NCBI RefSeq assembly: GCF_026162645.1
Contig: NZ_JAOTBE010000017.1
Location: forward strand, 1-59,962
Length of the DNA stretch: 59,962 bases
Origin: Paracoccus rhizosphaerae
Lineage (GTDB): Bacteria > Pseudomonadota > Alphaproteobacteria > Rhodobacterales > Rhodobacteraceae
Direction of reading: 5' to 3'
Position numbers and translations under genes: made by a program. The notes below the pieces were generated by a model. It was not told where the DNA came from, made no database searches, and saw only the letters and a list, made by a program, of their open reading frames with translations. This document shows positions 48,558-56,093 of the stretch, one piece after another (position 1 is the stretch's first letter; each line of letters begins with the position of its first letter).

Positions 48558-49139
48558 TCAGCCGCGACGGCAGGAGATCAGCTGCTGGCGGTACATCTCG
48601 GACCGCTGGCCGACCTGGGCGGCGACGCGCATCAGCCAGGCTTTCTGACGGTGGCTGCCGCGGGCGAAGCCGCCGCGACCTTCATGATAGGCCAGATACT
48701 GGGAGGTCGCGTCGTGCTTGGACAGGCCCAGCCGTTCCTGGCTGCCATGCATGTACCAGCCCATGAAGTCCGACGCGTCGCGGATGTTGTCCCGCCGGGC
48801 GCTGCGATTGCGGGTGGCGCGCTGGTATTCCTCCCACGTGCCGTCCAGTGCCTGGGAATAGCCGAAGGCGCTGCTCTGCCGGCCGATGGGGATGACCCCA
48901 AGCGCGAACTGGTGCGGGGTCCGGGCATCGCCGATGAACTTCGACTCCTGGTACATGGTCGCCATCTGCACATGCACCGGCACGCCCCACTTGCGCTCGG
49001 TCCGTTTCATGGCGCGCATGTAGGCGGGCCGTTCGGCTGCGATGGCGCATGCGTTGTTCAGCTCGCGCGGGGCGCTGTAGTTGCCGCCCCCGCACGAGGC
49101 CACCAGCCCGACAATCGCCAGCTTGAGAAGCCTGTTCAT
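48558..49139 (-). CDS. SLT-domain lipoprotein (lytic transglycosylase-like)
   Basis: The 193-residue protein has a lipobox LVASC (C16) and a lysozyme-like SLT core: VQMATMYQESKFIGDARTP with the catalytic glutamate E65, then AFGYSQALDGTWEEYQRAT and QYLAYHEGRGGF. It would cut peptidoglycan from the inner face of the outer membrane. The fold and motif spacing fit lytic transglycosylases, although the sequence differs from classic MltC or Slt types. Confidence 0.85.
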   Translation of the reverse strand: MNRLLKLAIVGLVASCGGGNYSAPRELNNACAIAAERPAYMRAMKRTERKWGVPVHVQMATMYQESKFIGDARTPHQFALGVIPIGRQSSAFGYSQALDGTWEEYQRATRNRSARRDNIRDASDFMGWYMHGSQERLGLSKHDATSQYLAYHEGRGGFARGSHRQKAWLMRVAAQVGQRSEMYRQQLISCRRG

Positions 49140-49237
49140 CTTGCCCTCGTTCTGCTCGGTCTTCTGTTTTCGGCCATCTTACGGAAATTCACGCGGCGGT
49201 GAAATCACAAAGCCGGAAGAATGGCAGCGATCCGCCC

Positions 49238-49612
49238 TCAGGTGCTTCCCTGGGGACGCAGAAGCGCGTTTAGGGCGTGCAGATCCTCGGCCCCCGCCTC
49301 TCGCAGCAGCGCCTCGAGCGCGCGATAGTGGCGCAGCACCGACTGGCCGGTAGGCGTGACGCGCGCGCCGCCGCCGCCGGGCCCGCCCCGCGCGCTGTCG
49401 ATGACGGGTTCGGCGAAGGCCACGTTCATCTCCTCGACCAGGGTCCAGGCGCGCTTGTAGCTCATGCCCATTTCCCGCGCAGCGGCCGAGATCGAGCCCA
49501 GCCGGTCGATCCGCGCCAGAAGCTCGGCCTTGCCCGGTCCCAGGATCAGCGGCGAATCGTATTCCAGCCGCAGCTTGATGCGCAGCCGGGGGCCGTTGGC
49601 GGTCTGGGTCAT
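49238..49612 (-). CDS. ModE-like winged-helix DNA-binding protein without a molybdate domain
   Basis: The 124-residue protein resembles the N-terminal domain of ModE: LGPGKAELLARIDRLGSISAAAREMGMSYKRAWTLVEEMN with a LysR-like helix-turn-helix, followed by a Gly-rich wing GGPGGGGARVTPTG. The two C-terminal molybdate-binding domains of ModE are absent. It is divergent from the thiolase gene (138 bp between starts) and could regulate it. No mod genes are adjacent; DUF2478 at 6457 is far away. Confidence 0.88.
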   Translation of the reverse strand: MTQTANGPRLRIKLRLEYDSPLILGPGKAELLARIDRLGSISAAAREMGMSYKRAWTLVEEMNVAFAEPVIDSARGGPGGGGARVTPTGQSVLRHYRALEALLREAGAEDLHALNALLRPQGST

Positions 49613-49750
49613 GGCGGCGCCTTTCGTTATTCCCCGGAAGCATAGCGCCTTCGGCCGGTGGCTGCAATTTGCCGCGACGGCACAGGGGCAGCTGGGTTGC
49701 CCGACCGCGCCCTTGGCCTATTCTTCCCGCGCAGCAAGAGGAGGTCACCC

Positions 49751-50929
49751 ATGTCCGCAGATATCGTCATCCTGTCCGGCGCCCGAACCGCCATCGGCAC
49801 CTTCGGCGGCAGCCTGGCAGCGATCCCGCCCATCGCGCTGGCCAGCACCGTCACCCGCGCCGCGCTGGAGCGTGCGGGCCTTGCGCCGGAGCGCGTGGGC
49901 CAAGTTGTCTTCGGCCATGTCATCAACACCGAGCCGCGCGACATGTACCTGTCCCGCGTGGCCATGCTGGAGGCAGGGATTCCCGACACCGTGCCGGCGA
50001 TGAACGTGAACCGCCTGTGCGGGTCCGGCGCGCAGGCCATCGTCTCGGCCGCGCAGGCGCTGATGCTGGGCGACGCGGACTTCGCCATCGCCGGCGGCGC
50101 CGAGAGCATGAGCCGCGCCCCCTATGCGGTGCCGTCCGCGCGCTTCGGCGCCAAGATGGGCGACCAGGTGATGCTGGACATGATGACCGGCGCCCTGACC
50201 TGCCCGATGGGCACCGGCCACATGGGCGTCACCGCCGAGAATGTCGCGGCAGAGCATGGCATCACCCGAGAGCAGCAGGACGAGTTCGCGATGGAATCGC
50301 AGCGCCGTGCGGCGGCTGCCATCGCGGCGGGGCATTTCCGCGACCAGATCGTCCCGGTCGAGGTGAAGACCCGCAAGGGCATGATCGCCTTCGACACCGA
50401 CGAGCATCCGAAGGAGACCAGCCTGGACAAGCTGGCTGGGCTGAAGCCGGTCTTCCAGAAGGGCGGCAGCGTGACGGCGGGCAATGCCAGCGGCATCAAC
50501 GACGGTGCGGCGGCGCTTGTGCTGGCGCGGGCCGACGCGGCCGAAAAGGCAGGGCTGACGCCCAGGGCGCGGATCCTCGGCTATGCGGTGGCGGGCGTCC
50601 GCCCCGAGGTCATGGGCATCGGCCCGATCCCCGCCGTGCAGATGCTGATGGAGCGGACTGGGCTGAAGGCCGGCGACTTCGACGTGATCGAATCGAACGA
50701 GGCCTTTGCGGCGCAGGCACTGGCGGTCAACAAGGGGCTGGGATTCGATCCGGCGCGCGTGAACCCGAACGGCGGGGCGATCGCACTGGGTCATCCCGTG
50801 GGGGCGACCGGCGCCATCCTGACCGTCAAGGCGGTTCACGAGCTGGAACGTACCGGCGGTCGGACCGCCCTGATCACCATGTGCATTGGCGGCGGCCAGG
50901 GCATCGCCATCGCTATCCGTCGCGATTGA
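49751..50929 (+). CDS. Acetyl-CoA C-acyltransferase (thiolase)
   Basis: The 392-residue thiolase has nucleophile C90 in VNRLCGSGAQAIV, the GHP motif in ALGHPVGATGA and a second Cys in MCIGGGQGIA. It condenses or cleaves acyl-CoA, for example for polyhydroxyalkanoate or fatty-acid metabolism. No reductase or synthase gene is adjacent, so the pathway is open. AGGAGG lies upstream of the ATG. It is convergent with the mini-ORF RNA unit. Confidence 0.94.
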   Translation: MSADIVILSGARTAIGTFGGSLAAIPPIALASTVTRAALERAGLAPERVGQVVFGHVINTEPRDMYLSRVAMLEAGIPDTVPAMNVNRLCGSGAQAIVSAAQALMLGDADFAIAGGAESMSRAPYAVPSARFGAKMGDQVMLDMMTGALTCPMGTGHMGVTAENVAAEHGITREQQDEFAMESQRRAAAAIAAGHFRDQIVPVEVKTRKGMIAFDTDEHPKETSLDKLAGLKPVFQKGGSVTAGNASGINDGAAALVLARADAAEKAGLTPRARILGYAVAGVRPEVMGIGPIPAVQMLMERTGLKAGDFDVIESNEAFAAQALAVNKGLGFDPARVNPNGGAIALGHPVGATGAILTVKAVHELERTGGRTALITMCIGGGQGIAIAIRRD

Positions 50930-50970
50930 CGCCGAACGCTTGGGGGCGTCTCCTGATCGCCTCCACCTGG

Positions 50971-51007
50971 CACAAATGGAACGGGCCGCCCAGATAGAGG
51001 CGGCCCG
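50971..51007 (-). terminator. Terminator-like stem at the end of the mini-ORF RNA unit
   Basis: CGGGCCGCC (50982-50990), an 8-nt loop and GGCGGCCCG (50999-51007) form a perfect 9-bp stem. On the minus strand it is followed by TTCCATTTGTG, which is fairly T-rich; the plus-strand side has no T-run. It therefore fits the end of a minus-strand transcript better than the end of the thiolase transcript. Confidence 0.55.
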
Positions 51008-51028
51008 CGAGATCCAAGGAGATGGTCC

Positions 51029-51059
51029 GGTTAGGGGCGGATCAGATCCGGTCCCAACC
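51029..51059 (-). other. Hairpin within the mini-ORF RNA unit
   Basis: The arms GGTTGGG and CCCTAACC pair with one G-T, followed by an internal loop and a second stem CGGAT with ATCCG around a CTG loop. The whole 31-nt fold lies between the mini-ORF and the terminator-like stem. It is one of at least three structured elements packed into 240 bp. Confidence 0.5.
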
Positions 51060-51085
51060 AGGGTTTACGACCCTCGGGGCTGCCC

Positions 51086-51142
51086 TCAGGTCACGGCCCC
51101 CCTGACTGTTCCGACACCTCTCTCCACTATCACTCTCGACAC
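51086..51142 (-). CDS. Candidate 18-codon mini-ORF with a very strong ribosome site
   Basis: A GTG at 51142 opens a frame reading MSRVIVERGVGTVRGAVT before TGA. Seven bases upstream of it is AGGAGG, within a 15-nt near-perfect complement of the 16S rRNA 3' end. The codons are unusual for this GC-rich genome: two AGA, one AGG, one ATA, two GGA/GGT and one ACA. No family match is known to me. It could be a leader peptide or a decoy in a regulatory RNA. Translation is an inference from the ribosome site. Confidence 0.4.
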   Translation of the reverse strand: MSRVIVERGVGTVRGAVT

Positions 51143-51157
51143 TGGACCACCTCCTTT
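51143..51157 (-). promoter_or_regulatory. Extended Shine-Dalgarno sequence (15 nt)
   Basis: The minus strand reads AAAGGAGGTGGTCCA. Against the bacterial 16S 3' end (UGGAUCACCUCCUUU) it pairs over all 15 positions with a single G-U. Most genes in this window have only 4-6 matching bases. On the plus strand the same stretch mimics the 16S 3' tail. Confidence 0.6.
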
Positions 51158-51182
51158 CAAAAGATTGCCGTTATGGGGTCAG

Positions 51183-51213
51183 GCTGACACAGATCGGAAA
51201 TCTGTCAATCAGC
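51183..51213 (-). other. Hairpin at the YhhQ stop codon
   Basis: ACAGAT-CGGAA-ATCTGT (51189-51205) is a perfect 6-bp stem, extended by GCTGA (51183-51187) and TCAGC (51209-51213) across a small bulge. The YhhQ stop codon lies within the arm. It may end or stabilise the YhhQ transcript, or be the 5' end of the mini-ORF RNA unit. There is no T-run after it. Confidence 0.45.
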
Positions 51214-51811
51214 ATTCGGCACGACCTCTCAACAAATTGCGGACTATCATCCGAAAGGGCACAAGCGCCAGTAGGGCCAGACACAGTTTGACCAGCCAGT
51301 CGGCAAGTGCCAACGAAACCCACAGCGCCGTGACCGGACCCTGACCAATCAGCGGAACGGCCTCGTTCGCCCAGCCCGTGTTGGCGTCGGTGGGAAGGGC
51401 GGCGGAAAAGGCGATGCCGAAGAACAGCGCCGTGTCCAGTGCTGACCCGACCAGCGTCGAGGCCAGCGGCGCCCGCCACCAGCGCCCGCCCCGAAGCGCG
51501 TCAAACACCACGACATCGGCCATCTGCGCGACCAGGAACGCCGTCCCCGAGGCCAGGGCGATTCGCAGCGTCGTGGCCTGCAGGCCCGCCGCGACCAGCG
51601 AACAGGCGATGCCCGCGACAAATCCCGCCAGCACGACCTGCCGCGCGGCCCGGGCGCCATAGACGCGGTTCATCACGTCCGTCACCAGGAAGGCTACGGG
51701 ATAGGTGAAGGCGCCCCAGGTCAGCCAGTCGCCCACGGTGAACTGCACAAGGACGTTCGATGCCGCCACGATGGCGGCCATGGCAAGGATGCCGGGCAGA
51801 AAGCGGGTCAT
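51209..51811 (-). CDS. YhhQ/VUT family queuosine precursor transporter
   Basis: The 200-residue protein has about six membrane helices and the family pattern VLVQFTVGDWLTWGAFTYPVAFLVTDVMNRVYGARAAR, then GTAFLVAQMADVVVFDALR and ALDTALFFGIAF. YhhQ imports preQ0 or preQ1 for queuosine in tRNA. I chose the ATG at 51811 because MTRFLPGILAM begins the first helix; the frame is open further upstream. Its ribosome site is weak (GGA, 8 bases upstream) and may be held in a hairpin. Confidence 0.87.
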   Translation of the reverse strand: MTRFLPGILAMAAIVAASNVLVQFTVGDWLTWGAFTYPVAFLVTDVMNRVYGARAARQVVLAGFVAGIACSLVAAGLQATTLRIALASGTAFLVAQMADVVVFDALRGGRWWRAPLASTLVGSALDTALFFGIAFSAALPTDANTGWANEAVPLIGQGPVTALWVSLALADWLVKLCLALLALVPFRMIVRNLLRGRAEC

Positions 51812-51900
51812 GGATATTTTCCGTTTTACAAGGTGGCGGAAGAACTCGGCCCCGCGACGGGGCAGCGCGGGCCTTACGCCCACCGGGACGGCCTTGTCAA
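51812..51900 (-). promoter_or_regulatory. Structured leader and promoter of the YhhQ gene
   Basis: TTGACA (51900-51895) is a consensus -35 box that overlaps the stop region of the upstream gene; a -10 box is not clear. Three hairpins follow: GTGGGC-GTAAG-GCCCGC (51883-51867), GCCCCG-TCG-CGGGGC (51863-51849) and TTCCG with CGGAA around a 13-nt loop (51841-51819). The last stem includes the only Shine-Dalgarno-like bases, so it could control translation. It does not match the preQ1 consensus I know. Confidence 0.4.
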
Positions 51901-52814
51901 TTCCGCAGCGCCTGCGCCTGTGTCTGCCGCAGGCGGTATTCCACGATCTCGGTCCGCTGCAGGAAGATGAAGTTGTCGTCCGAGATCAGCGTCACCCGGA
52001 TGTCAGTCCCGTCGTGCCAGACCGAGATGCCTTCAAGGTTGTCGTATTGCAGTGGCCGCGTTTCCAGCAGGATCTCGTCGTCCTGCACGCCGTCTGCGGT
52101 CAGCCGCATCCGCCGCACCCGAGAGGTGAAACCCAGGACGCCGCGAAAATCCCGCTCGAGCAGATAGAACCAGCCGTCGGGGCCAAAGTCGGCGCCAACC
52201 GCCCGCCAGCGCGGGTCGCGGCGGATCCGGGCCAACTGCGTCCAGGCACCGTCGAAGGCAAGCGCCGTGAAGGGTATGGTTTCATTGGCCGAGCGTTCGG
52301 GAACCGCGATCAGCGTGCCGTCGTCGCGGATGGCCAGCGCCTCGAGCCCGGCGTTCTGGCCCATGCCGGGCACTTGCGGCGGGCGGGGCAGGGGCGCTCC
52401 GGCGGTGTCGGGGTCGTCATAGGTGACGACCCGGTCCAGCCCCTCGAAGCTGACATGGATGCGGCCGTCGGCGCCGACCGCCAGCCCCTCGCTGTCGCCG
52501 GTATAGCCCGGCGGCAGCGGATTGCCGGAACTGTCCTTCAGATGCGCGCGTCCGGCAACGGTCATGCCGCGCACGATGCCCAGATCGTCCCGCTGGACGC
52601 TGCCCCAGTAAAGATGAGATCGGTCGGTCAGGGCGTGGAACGACGCGCCGTCAGGGGCGATCTCGATCCCGGAAAAGCCGCCGAAGGGCGCTTCGTCCCG
52701 TTCCCAGACATAGGTGCCCACATGGTCCAGCACCGCATCGGCATGGGCCGGTGCGGTGCCAGTCAGGAACGCGATGGCGACGCCGATCAGGGCGCTGCGG
52801 CGACGGTCGAGCAT
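51897..52814 (-). CDS. Esterase-like activity of phytase family protein
   Basis: The 305-residue protein has a signal peptide (SALIGVAIAFLTGTAPAHA), so it is exported. The mature part has GGFSGIEIAPDGASFHALTDRS, SEGLAVGADGRIHVSFEG, GLEALAIRDDGTLIAVPERS and YDNLEGISVWHDG, repeats of a beta-propeller typical of the phytase-like esterase family (DUF/PF13449). The substrate is unknown. The start at 52814 overlaps the mepA end by 28 bp. Confidence 0.85.
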   Translation of the reverse strand: MLDRRRSALIGVAIAFLTGTAPAHADAVLDHVGTYVWERDEAPFGGFSGIEIAPDGASFHALTDRSHLYWGSVQRDDLGIVRGMTVAGRAHLKDSSGNPLPPGYTGDSEGLAVGADGRIHVSFEGLDRVVTYDDPDTAGAPLPRPPQVPGMGQNAGLEALAIRDDGTLIAVPERSANETIPFTALAFDGAWTQLARIRRDPRWRAVGADFGPDGWFYLLERDFRGVLGFTSRVRRMRLTADGVQDDEILLETRPLQYDNLEGISVWHDGTDIRVTLISDDNFIFLQRTEIVEYRLRQTQAQALRN

Positions 52815-53650
52815 TGTGCGGGCATCTCGCTCATCCGGTAGGTGCGCGGGTGGCGATAGTTCGGGTCGGGTCGGGACGGCTTGGCCCGGCTGGGGTCGAT
52901 GCGGATCGCGACCCATTCTGCGGCGTCGGCACAGCCGTCGCCTGCCGGGATCGGCGTCTGGCGCGGGCAGATCGACCCTGCCGGGCAGTTCAGCCGGACA
53001 TGGAAGTGATAATCGTGGTTGTTCAGCGGCCGGACCTTGCGCAGCCAGCTGCGGTCGCCGGTCTCCATCTGGCACATCGCAACCTTGACGACGGGGTCGG
53101 TGAAGATCCGCTCGACCCGGCTGTCGCGGGCGGCGGCGCGCAGGATCGACATGTGCTGGGGCGTCCATGCCCCCGACAGCGCCGTGCCGCGCCCGGTCAC
53201 GACGGAGGCCGACGAAAGGCTCTCCCGCTGCTGGGGCGACAGGCGCAATGACGAGGGCGGCAGCATCCAGATGTCGGCGTCCAGCCCGATCTGGTGGCTG
53301 GCATGGCCCGAGGTGACGGGACCGCCGCGCGGCTGGCCGATGTCGCCGATGTAAAGCCCTTGCCATCCCGCCTGCTGGGCCGCGCGCGACAGGCCGACCA
53401 GGAAGTCGATCATCACCGGATGGCCCCAGTTGCGGTTCCGCGACAGGCGCATCGCCTGCCAGCTGGGTCCGCTTTCGGGCAGTTGCACCAGGCCTTGGGC
53501 GCAGCCTTGGGAATAGTTGCCGATCGACACGGCGGGGCCCTGCGATGGGCTGCGGAAGCTGCCGAACACGTCCTTGGCCAGCGGGTCGGCGGCGGCGGGC
53601 AGCGCCAGGCCCAGCATCAGGGCGGCGGCGGTCAGTGTCTTCTTGATCAC
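52787..53650 (-). CDS. mepA: Penicillin-insensitive murein endopeptidase
   Basis: MepA cleaves peptidoglycan cross-links in the periplasm. The 287-residue protein has a signal peptide (KKTLTAAALMLGLALPAAA) and zinc motifs SGHASHQIGLDADIWML and NNHDYHFHVRLNCP. Six or more Cys fit its usual disulphides. The GTG at 53650 overlaps the stop of the UMF1 gene in GTGA, so the two are translationally coupled. It also overlaps the next gene by 28 bp. Confidence 0.94.
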   Translation of the reverse strand: MIKKTLTAAALMLGLALPAAADPLAKDVFGSFRSPSQGPAVSIGNYSQGCAQGLVQLPESGPSWQAMRLSRNRNWGHPVMIDFLVGLSRAAQQAGWQGLYIGDIGQPRGGPVTSGHASHQIGLDADIWMLPPSSLRLSPQQRESLSSASVVTGRGTALSGAWTPQHMSILRAAARDSRVERIFTDPVVKVAMCQMETGDRSWLRKVRPLNNHDYHFHVRLNCPAGSICPRQTPIPAGDGCADAAEWVAIRIDPSRAKPSRPDPNYRHPRTYRMSEMPAQCSTVAAAP

Positions 53651-55029
53651 GTCGGGGTTTCTCCTTCCGGGTCGACCCACCCTAGCAGAACCAGCGCGAC
53701 AAGAAAGATCACGATCAGCGGAAGCAGGCCGATACGCTGGCTGCCGCTGAGATCGGTGACCAGCGCAATCAGGAATGGTGTCAGGAAGGCGGTTGCCTTG
53801 CCGGATAGCGCATAGAGCCCGAAGCCTTCGGTGGCGCGTTCCTCGGTCGTGTGGCGGACCATCATGGTGCGGCTGGCGGCCTGCAGCGCGCCACCCGCGC
53901 CGCCGATGACGGTGCCGCAGGCGAAGAAGATCAGGTCGGGCAGCCGCAGCCCGGCCAAGAGCGGCTCGGCCGGTACGGCGACGCCGAAGACCGTGTCGCG
54001 GTCCATGCCGACCAGCAGCACGCAGACCGTCGTCAGCGCCAGAATGCAGGCCGCGATGACCGCCCTTGGCCCGAACGCCCGGTCGGCCCGTCCCCCCAGC
54101 CAGCTGATGATCGCCGCCGAGATCGCAGTTACGACGCCGAAGACGCCGGCCAGGAACACCGGCCAGCCAAGGACGGTGCCGGCATAGACCCCGCCGAAAC
54201 CATAGAGCGCGTTCAGCGCATCACGGGAAAACATCGACGAGACCAGCCAGAAGGCCAGGCTGCGGCGGTGCCGCAGGCTGCGGATCAGCGCCCACAGCTC
54301 GGCCAGCGACCGGCCCACGCGAAGGGGCCTGCGCTGCTGGCGCGGTTCCCTGACCCACAGGAAGAACGGCACCATGAAGACAACATACCAAATGGCCGAA
54401 AAGGGGCCGACGAAGCGCGTCCCTTCGCGCAGCGCCGGGTCGAGGCCGAAGAGCGGCGGGATCCCGGCCAGCGTGCGGCCCGACGGGGTTTCCGCAAACA
54501 GCGCCAGCATCACCGCCAGCGCCACGACGCCGCCCAGATAGCCGAAGGCATAGCCCGACCCCGAGATGCGGCCGATCTCGGCCCTAGGGGCCAGTCCCGG
54601 AAGCATGGCGTTGGTGAAGATGGTCGCGAATTCGACGCCGATCAGGGCAATGCCGAACAGGACCACCGCCTGCACAAGCGCGGGCTGGTCCGGCATCAGC
54701 GACCAGAGTCCCGCCGCGCTGACGACATAGAGAAGCGAGAAGAACCACACCCAGGGAAGCCGGCGACCCGAGCTGTCGGCGATGGCGCCGAGGATGGGTG
54801 CGAAGACCGCGATGACCGCACCGCTGACCGCCAGCCCATAGCCCCAGAGCGCCTGCGCATTGGCACCTGCCAGCGTGCTGCTGTCGCCCAGGGCGATGAA
54901 GTGGCGCTTGGCGACCTCGGAGAAATAGATCGAGAAGATGAAGGTCAGCAGCAGCGTGTGGAAGGGCTGGCTGGCCCAGTCGAAGAACCACCAGCCCCAG
55001 ACCCGCTTCCGGTCGATTGCGTGCTTCAT
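53647..55029 (-). CDS. MFS transporter, UMF1 (Atg22-like) family
   Basis: The 460-residue protein has about twelve membrane helices and the family start RVWGWWFFDWASQPFHTLLLTFIFSIYF, then GAIADSSGRRLPWVWFFS and the later GGAGGALQAASRTMMVRHTTEERATEGFGLYALSGKATAFL. The family includes yeast Atg22, a vacuolar amino acid exporter; bacterial substrates are unknown. Co-transcription with mepA is likely from their overlap. Confidence 0.9.
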   Translation of the reverse strand: MKHAIDRKRVWGWWFFDWASQPFHTLLLTFIFSIYFSEVAKRHFIALGDSSTLAGANAQALWGYGLAVSGAVIAVFAPILGAIADSSGRRLPWVWFFSLLYVVSAAGLWSLMPDQPALVQAVVLFGIALIGVEFATIFTNAMLPGLAPRAEIGRISGSGYAFGYLGGVVALAVMLALFAETPSGRTLAGIPPLFGLDPALREGTRFVGPFSAIWYVVFMVPFFLWVREPRQQRRPLRVGRSLAELWALIRSLRHRRSLAFWLVSSMFSRDALNALYGFGGVYAGTVLGWPVFLAGVFGVVTAISAAIISWLGGRADRAFGPRAVIAACILALTTVCVLLVGMDRDTVFGVAVPAEPLLAGLRLPDLIFFACGTVIGGAGGALQAASRTMMVRHTTEERATEGFGLYALSGKATAFLTPFLIALVTDLSGSQRIGLLPLIVIFLVALVLLGWVDPEGETPT

Positions 55030-55078
55030 CCTGCCCCCGATGCGCGGTTTCCTTGCGCGCCATAAGCACCGGGCGATG

Positions 55079-55639
55079 TCAGACTGGCAAGTGAAGTTTG
55101 GCGTCGTCGGGCAGATGCGGCGGCCAGGGTCGCGCGGCGTCGGCCTGCATCCAGGCCGCGACCCAGTCGGGCAGGGTCGGGCTGAAGGCCGGATGGCCCA
55201 TCGCCTCCATCACCTTCGCGGGCGGCACGATGCCCTGGGCCGAGGTCACGGCCGAGCGGATCAGCACCTGGTTGCAGCACTCTCCGCCCCGCCACATCGA
55301 CTGATCCATATAGATGAAGCGGTCGTCCCATCCGACCATCCGCGACACCATCGTGAAGCGCTGGAACGCCCGGATACGCCGGCGATAGCGGGTCGAGCTG
55401 CCCGCCACGGTGATCCCCCAGCCGTTGGCGCGCAGCACCGGGATCAGCCCAGTTCGCTGCGCCAGGGGAATGCGGCCAAGGTCGAACAGCGTCAGCGTAC
55501 GGCCGTTATTCAGCTCGACCCACGGGTCCAGGTCCCACGGCCAGCAGACATGGGTCGACACATGCGACCCCGTCGGCGCCAGTCGCGGCGCGTTGCGGAA
55601 CTTGAGCATCTCTTTGACGAAGCGGATCAGCGGATACAT
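55079..55639 (-). CDS. Thioesterase-fold protein (4HBT_2 type, THEM6-like)
   Basis: The 186-residue protein has the hotdog-fold pattern of acyl-CoA thioesterases: WDLDPWVELNNGRTLTLFDLGRIPLAQRTGL, where the D-x-x-x-H of typical enzymes is D-P-W-V-E-L-N-N, then GSSTRYRRRIRAFQRFTMVSRMVGWDDRFIYMDQSMWRGG. Activity is not proven for this group. It is followed by the UMF1 gene after a 49-bp gap, and the divergent YggT gene starts 160 bp upstream. Confidence 0.8.
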   Translation of the reverse strand: MYPLIRFVKEMLKFRNAPRLAPTGSHVSTHVCWPWDLDPWVELNNGRTLTLFDLGRIPLAQRTGLIPVLRANGWGITVAGSSTRYRRRIRAFQRFTMVSRMVGWDDRFIYMDQSMWRGGECCNQVLIRSAVTSAQGIVPPAKVMEAMGHPAFSPTLPDWVAAWMQADAARPWPPHLPDDAKLHLPV

Positions 55640-55799
55640 GACGGCCCTTTCCTTGCGCCGCCTGCGTGGCCCGCGATCACGGAGGCGTCAAGGCGGACGC
55701 GGCGGCATCGGGTCGCAGAACTGGGCGGGCCGCCTTGCATGCGGCCGCCCGCGTCGCCATACAGTGCAAGCGCGAACAACCTGGCCCCGAGGAGTGACG

Positions 55800-56093
55800 A
55801 TGGGAACGCTGTACGAAGCCCTGCAACTGATCCTGCAGGTCCTGTGGTTCATCATGATCGTCCACATCATCATGTCCTGGCTGATCAACTTCCAGGTGCT
55901 GAACCTGCGCCAGCCGCTGGTCGCGCAGATCTGGGACGGGCTGAACCGCCTGCTGGAGCCGATCTATGCCCCGATCCGGAACATCCTGCCCAACACGGGC
56001 GGCCTGGACCTGGCCCCGCTGATCGTCTTCATCGCGATCATCATCGCGCAGCGCGCGCTGGCCAATAACGCGGGCTTCTTCTACGGATTCTGA
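55800..56093 (+). CDS. YggT family membrane protein
   Basis: The 97-residue protein has two membrane helix regions and the family core INFQVLNLRQPLVAQIWDGLNRLLEPIYAPIRNILPNTGGLDLAPLIVFI. The ATG at 55800 has GAGGAG upstream; longer frames lack a ribosome site. The family is linked to cell division or osmotic response, but without firm function. Its stop overlaps the recQ start in TGATG. Confidence 0.9.
   Translation: MGTLYEALQLILQVLWFIMIVHIIMSWLINFQVLNLRQPLVAQIWDGLNRLLEPIYAPIRNILPNTGGLDLAPLIVFIAIIIAQRALANNAGFFYGF

Noticed and set aside
51812..51841. preQ1 riboswitch
   Set aside because: The last hairpin and its loop do not match the known preQ1-I core or its A-rich tail; kept only as a candidate structured leader.
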